Below the pieces are notes generated by a model. The model was not told where the DNA came from. It was given only the letters and a program-made list of their open reading frames with translations, and searched no databases. Shown one piece after another: positions 5,131 through 5,677 of a DNA stretch of 5,677 bases. Each line of letters begins with the position of its first letter. The first letter of the stretch is position 1. Both the position numbers and the translations under genes were made by a program. Location: positions 1 through 5,677 of the forward strand of contig SKRY01000238.1 of the NCBI GenBank assembly GCA_007118235.1, read 5' to 3'. Source of the stretch: Candidatus Hydrogenedentota bacterium. GTDB lineage: Bacteria > Hydrogenedentota > Hydrogenedentia > Hydrogenedentales > SLHB01.

Positions 5131-5677
5131 TTATCCGAACAACGGCGCGAGCACGAGGCTCACCACGCTCATCAGCTTGATAAGGATGTTGATGGAGGGG
5201 CCAACGGTGTCCTTGAGAGGATCGCCGACGGTGTCGCCCACCACGGCGGCCTTATGCGCTTCGGAGTTCTTGCCGCCGTAGTTGCCTTCCTCGATGTACT
5301 TCTTGGCGTTGTCCATCGCGCCGCCGGAGTTCGCCGAACTCAGGCCCAGGATCACACCAGCCGCAATGGCGCCCACCAGCATGCCCGCCAAGGCATCCGC
5401 CCCGAGGATGCTTCCCATGAGGATGGGGGCCAGAACCGCCAGCGCTCCTGGAACCAACATGCCGCGAATCGCGCCTTGGGTGGCGATGTCCACGCACGTC
5501 GTGCTATCGGGGAGGACGCCTTCCTTGCCTTCCCGCAGACCGGGGATACTCTCGAACTGGCGGCGCACCTCCATAATCATCATGTCCGCGCACCGGCCAA
5601 CGGCCCGGAACAGCATGGACGAGAAGAACGAAGGCAGCATGGCGCCGATGAGAACGCCCGCAAGGACTTGGGGATCC
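5131..5677 (-). CDS. hppA: Membrane-integral (H+ or Na+) pyrophosphatase, C-terminal part
   Basis: The frame is open from the right edge to a TAA at 5131-5133 and gives the last 181 residues of a protein usually 650-800 long. The methionine at 5640 is internal, preceded by in-frame family sequence (VLAGVLIGAM). The enzyme hydrolyses cytoplasmic pyrophosphate and pumps H+ and/or Na+ outward. Visible family landmarks are the membrane segment beginning IGAMLPSFFSSM, EVRRQF (5553-5570), ANSGGAMDNAKKYIEEG with DNAKK at 5299-5313, GDTVGDPLKDT at 5206-5238, and the terminal helix SINILIKLMSVVSLVLAPLF. DNAKK and GDxxGDPxKD supply the Asp and Lys residues that, in the mung-bean enzyme structure, bind Mg-pyrophosphate. 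The residues that decide K+ dependence and H+ versus Na+ transport lie upstream of the part shown, so the coupling ion cannot be called. An unusual Met replaces the Trp generally found in GGAWDNAKK. The gene converges on the DUF1576 operon. Confidence 0.96.
   Translation of the reverse strand, partial: DPQVLAGVLIGAMLPSFFSSMLFRAVGRCADMMIMEVRRQFESIPGLREGKEGVLPDSTTCVDIATQGAIRGMLVPGALAVLAPILMGSILGADALAGMLVGAIAAGVILGLSSANSGGAMDNAKKYIEEGNYGGKNSEAHKAAVVGDTVGDPLKDTVGPSINILIKLMSVVSLVLAPLFG

Noticed and set aside
5252..5497. 81-residue minus-strand frame rich in R, G and H
   Set aside because: It overlaps the hppA coding frame on the same strand in another frame and has a biased shadow composition.
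5672..5677. GGATCC at the very end of the window
   Set aside because: The same hexamer also occurs at 468-473 and 865-870, so it is not evidence of a cloning junction; the window simply ends there.

Overview
The window is G+C-rich, compactly organised bacterial chromosomal DNA (about 60% G+C by eye) with no sign of phage, transposons, CRISPR, tRNA or rRNA. It does not identify the host firmly. A membrane pyrophosphatase, a SERCA-like P-type ATPase and a DUF1576 protein together suit an environmental, perhaps anaerobic or energy-limited bacterium. A lineage such as the PVC group or a candidate phylum is possible but is only a guess.

Layout. (1) Positions 1-199 hold the 3' end of a plus-strand gene for a protein ending in a bacterial PH-like (bPH2, YdbS-type) domain, followed by two tandem intrinsic terminators (221-285). 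(2) Positions 286-474 form a long leader with extensive nested self-complementarity (318-410) and a second hairpin (417-447), ending in a Shine-Dalgarno site. (3) Positions 475-3231 encode a complete 918-residue P2-type cation-transporting ATPase. All catalytic motifs are intact, but the ion-binding residues in M5 and M6 differ from the Ca2+ pump pattern. (4) After a 98-bp G-rich gap, positions 3330-4622 encode a 430-residue polytopic membrane protein of the uncharacterised DUF1576 family with a clear internal duplication. Thirty bases later comes a small soluble protein (4653-4997) that I cannot assign; its C-terminal third recalls the end of a GHKL/RsbW-type ATPase domain. (5) A large hairpin with a T-tract on the minus strand (5046-5097) terminates a convergent minus-strand gene, the C-terminal end of the membrane-integral pyrophosphatase hppA (5131 to the window edge).

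How the parts may work together. Three of the five genes encode integral membrane proteins; two of these are primary ion pumps, driven by ATP and by pyrophosphate, and the third has unknown function. The neighbourhood therefore reads as an ion-homeostasis or membrane-energetics cluster. The ATPase and the DUF1576 pair lie on the same strand and may be co-transcribed, while hppA is convergent and separately transcribed. The least described parts are the structured leader, the altered cation site of the ATPase, and the DUF1576 plus small-protein pair.
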